From assembly GCA_002898675.1 (NCBI GenBank), contig BEHW01000087.1, positions 1-8,602 on the forward strand: a stretch of DNA of 8,602 nucleotides. Reading direction: 5' to 3'. The translations under genes were made by a program, and so were the position numbers. Source of the DNA: a bacterium HR20 (lineage in GTDB: Bacteria > Bacteroidota > Ignavibacteria > Kapaibacteriales > NICIL-2). A model generated the notes under the pieces. The model had not been told where the DNA came from. It saw nothing but the letters and a program-made list of their open reading frames with translations, and did not search any database. Of the stretch, positions 7,187 through 8,602 are shown one piece after another (position 1 is the first letter of the stretch; each line of letters begins with the position of its first letter).

Positions 7187-7953
7187 GTGTTCTCGGCAGG
7201 GAGTGGTACATGCTCGGCGGGCTCTTCGGCGGGCTGGTGTTTGCTCAACGCTTCGATGATGATGTCGCTCTCACCCTCGAGCTGCCGAAGCGAGATTGAC
7301 CCGTTCTTGCACAGTTCGAGCAACGCCAGAAACGTCGCGACGATGTACGGACGGGAGCGACCGCTCACCAATGCACGGAAGCTGCACCGCGGCTGCTCGG
7401 CGAGCCTGGCGAGCACGAGCGTCATTTGTTCGCCGACGTCGTACTGCTCACGTTCAAGCTGAACAAACGTTGCCTGACTTTGCCCGACATGGCGGCTGAG
7501 CACACCGTAGAGTGCCTCGAGCAGATCGAAGAGCGTCGCATTGCGATAGGTCACCTCTGCTGGCAGCGGTTGCGCTGCAAGCATGCGGCGGTAGTAGATG
7601 TAGCGTTGCTGCTCGTAGCGCTCCCCGAGTTCCTCGGCAACATCGCAGTAGCGCGAATACTCGATGAGCTGCTGGACAAGTTCGGTGCGTGGATCCTCGG
7701 ATGCCTCCGCGCCATCGGCAGATTCTGGACGGGGCAGGAGCATCCGGGCTTTGATTTGCATGAGCGTTGCAGCCATCACCAAGAATTCGCCTGCCAACTC
7801 CAAGTCGAGAAGCTGCATAAGGCGGACGTACGCCAAGAACTCCTCGGTTATGCGGGCAATGGGAATGTCGTAGATGTCCAGCTCGTCCCGCTTGACAAAG
7901 TAGAGCAGCAGTTCGAGCGGTCCTTCGAAGTTTGGCAGTCGAACGGTGTACAT
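7183..7953 (-). CDS. scpA: Segregation and condensation protein A (ScpA, kleisin)
   Basis: ScpA is the kleisin that bridges the two heads of the SMC dimer and carries ScpB. The 256-residue protein opens with the family signature FEGPLELLLYFVKRDELDIYDIPI (9-32), then EFLVMAATLMQIKARMLLP (56-74), the N-terminal domain that contacts the SMC neck. A polar linker (about 76-90) and a helical middle follow. The C-terminal winged helix (about 190-235) includes VATFLALLELCKNGSISLRQ and binds the SMC head cap. A short acidic, Pro-rich tail (240-256) ends the protein. The ATG at 7953 is directly followed by conserved sequence. No Shine-Dalgarno is seen upstream. It appears to be the first gene of the minus-strand cluster, divergent from the acyltransferase gene across about 125-150 bases. 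The smc gene itself is not in the window. Confidence 0.97.
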   Translation of the reverse strand: MYTVRLPNFEGPLELLLYFVKRDELDIYDIPIARITEEFLAYVRLMQLLDLELAGEFLVMAATLMQIKARMLLPRPESADGAEASEDPRTELVQQLIEYSRYCDVAEELGERYEQQRYIYYRRMLAAQPLPAEVTYRNATLFDLLEALYGVLSRHVGQSQATFVQLEREQYDVGEQMTLVLARLAEQPRCSFRALVSGRSRPYIVATFLALLELCKNGSISLRQLEGESDIIIEALSKHQPAEEPAEHVPLPAENT

Positions 7954-8005
7954 CCGGGGTTTGCTGAGGCTTGGCTACGTCACGAGCACATCACTGCATG
8001 CGCAA

Positions 8006-8013
8006 CAAAAATA
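8006..8013 (-). promoter_or_regulatory. Possible Bacteroidota-type -7 promoter element upstream of scpA
   Basis: On the minus strand TATTTTTG fits the TAnnTTTG -7 consensus known from Bacteroidota primary sigma factors. It would put transcription start near 8000, leaving a leader of roughly 45 bases before the scpA ATG. No convincing TTTG-type -33 element is visible at the expected distance, so this is tentative. Confidence 0.35.
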
Positions 8014-8053
8014 CTTGCCGCTGGCCGGCGATTCATCACCCATTCAGAAAATC

Positions 8054-8071
8054 ACGCGCAATTTTGTGCGT
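8054..8071 (+). repeat. Short hairpin immediately before the acyltransferase start
   Basis: ACGCGCA (8054-8060) and TGTGCGT (8065-8071) can pair over seven positions (one G-U) around an ATTT loop. The hairpin ends six bases before the ATG at 8078 and 30 bases before the ATG at 8102. It is not followed by a T-run long enough for a terminator. It also overlaps CAATTTTG (8059-8066), a one-mismatch match to TAnnTTTG, so it may mark an operator or promoter region. Chance occurrence is possible. Confidence 0.3.
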
Positions 8072-8101
8072 TCTCTAATGTGCATTCCGCTGGAACGCCC
8101 G

Positions 8102-8602
8102 ATGCAGCAAGCACAGACCAACCGACTCTACGAACTCGACGCCGCCAAGTTCATCGCCATGCTGCTGATGATGGTCGGGCATGTACTCGATGCACTGGTG
8201 CGTCCATCGGAGCTCGACGTGACCCAACTCCCTTGGTCTGCATGGCACTGGTGGCGCGGCATTACTGCTCCCGTGTTTTTGACGATCTCGGGAATGCTCT
8301 TTGCGTTGACGCTTCGCCGAAATGAACGCGGCAGAGCTGATCGCACCGTGCTCCGGCGACGGGTAATTCGTGCGCTCCAGCTTGCGGCGATTGGGTATTT
8401 GCTGGTATTTCCTGCGCGGCGCATCTTCGACTTGCCATTTGTCGAAGAGTCCACATGGCGAGCAGCTGTGCAGGTAAACATTCTGCAACTGGTTAGTGCG
8501 AGCTTGCTTTTGCTTGTTATTCTTGCGGTGTTGTTCCCCCGGCAAGATGGCTTCCGTCGGGCTGTTCTGATTGTGGGAATTGCCATCGCGGTGGCAACGC
8601 CG
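8102..8602 (+). CDS. Multi-spanning membrane acyltransferase, HGSNAT/DUF1624 or acyltransferase-3 type, partial (C-terminus beyond window)
   Basis: The frame is open from the ATG at 8102 to the window edge, giving 167 residues of a protein family usually 350-400 long. The N-terminus has the pattern shared by integral membrane acyltransferases: RLYELDAAKFIAMLLMMVGHVLD (first helix, with the conserved His of VGH at residue 26), then WWRGITAPVFLTISGMLFALTL (about 50-71), then an Arg-rich cytoplasmic loop (about 72-89), and further helices at about 90-102, 126-143 and 152-165. Such proteins move acyl groups, often acetyl, onto sugars or envelope molecules across the inner membrane. The acceptor here is unknown. 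An in-frame ATG at 8078 would add MCIPLERP; neither start has a Shine-Dalgarno site, and 8102 is preferred because it gives the usual short pre-helix segment. It is the only plus-strand gene seen and diverges from scpA, so it is separately regulated. Confidence 0.85.
   Translation, partial: MQQAQTNRLYELDAAKFIAMLLMMVGHVLDALVRPSELDVTQLPWSAWHWWRGITAPVFLTISGMLFALTLRRNERGRADRTVLRRRVIRALQLAAIGYLLVFPARRIFDLPFVEESTWRAAVQVNILQLVSASLLLLVILAVLFPRQDGFRRAVLIVGIAIAVATP

Noticed and set aside
7426..8325. Plus-strand open frame of 299 codons through scpA, the intergenic region and into the acyltransferase
   Set aside because: It is antisense to scpA and out of frame with the acyltransferase, which carries clear membrane-helix and family motifs.
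8075..8545. Minus-strand frame of 156 codons opposite the acyltransferase
   Set aside because: It is rich in Gln, Asn, His and Arg with no domain pattern, and it lies opposite a frame with clear transmembrane helices and conserved acyltransferase residues.

Overview
The window looks like a compact chromosomal segment of a moderately GC-rich bacterium. I infer the Bacteroidota/Chlorobiota (FCB) side of the tree. The reasons are the archaeal/eukaryote-type prolyl-tRNA synthetase with the degenerate CIVTGKPS tail, the scarcity of Shine-Dalgarno sequences, and one possible TAnnTTTG-type promoter element. This placement is an inference from motifs read by eye, not a measured phylogeny. I see no mobile elements, tRNAs, rRNAs or CRISPR arrays.

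Layout: eight genes lie on the minus strand and are transcribed right to left. In order they are scpA (7953-7183), scpB (7186-6464), an MscS-family channel (6467-5493), proS (5456-3990), a PPP-like metallophosphatase (3927-3256), an Nramp metal transporter fused to a universal stress protein domain (3173-1242), a small basic membrane protein (1209-961) and an exported PQQ-type sugar dehydrogenase (929-1, cut by the window edge). A ninth gene, a multi-spanning membrane acyltransferase, starts at 8102 or 8078 on the plus strand, diverges from scpA and runs off the right edge.

The minus-strand genes are packed tightly. scpA/scpB and scpB/mscS each overlap by 4 bases (ATGA). The other gaps are about 31 to 82 bases, and I found no convincing intrinsic terminator between any of them. 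One long transcript, or a few overlapping ones, is plausible. scpA and scpB encode the kleisin and accessory subunits of the SMC condensin. The mechanosensitive channel is coupled to them by overlap, followed by proS. The lower half has a metal-transport and stress flavour: a probable Mn-type Nramp carrier with a cytoplasmic USP domain sits next to a phosphatase of a family that commonly uses Mn2+.

No clearly new multi-gene system is evident. The points most worth a second look are the Nramp-USP fusion with an altered nucleotide-binding motif, the unrecognised 82-residue basic membrane protein, the phosphatase that lacks the usual substrate-binding arginines, the channel gene locked to scpB, and the hairpin just before the acyltransferase.
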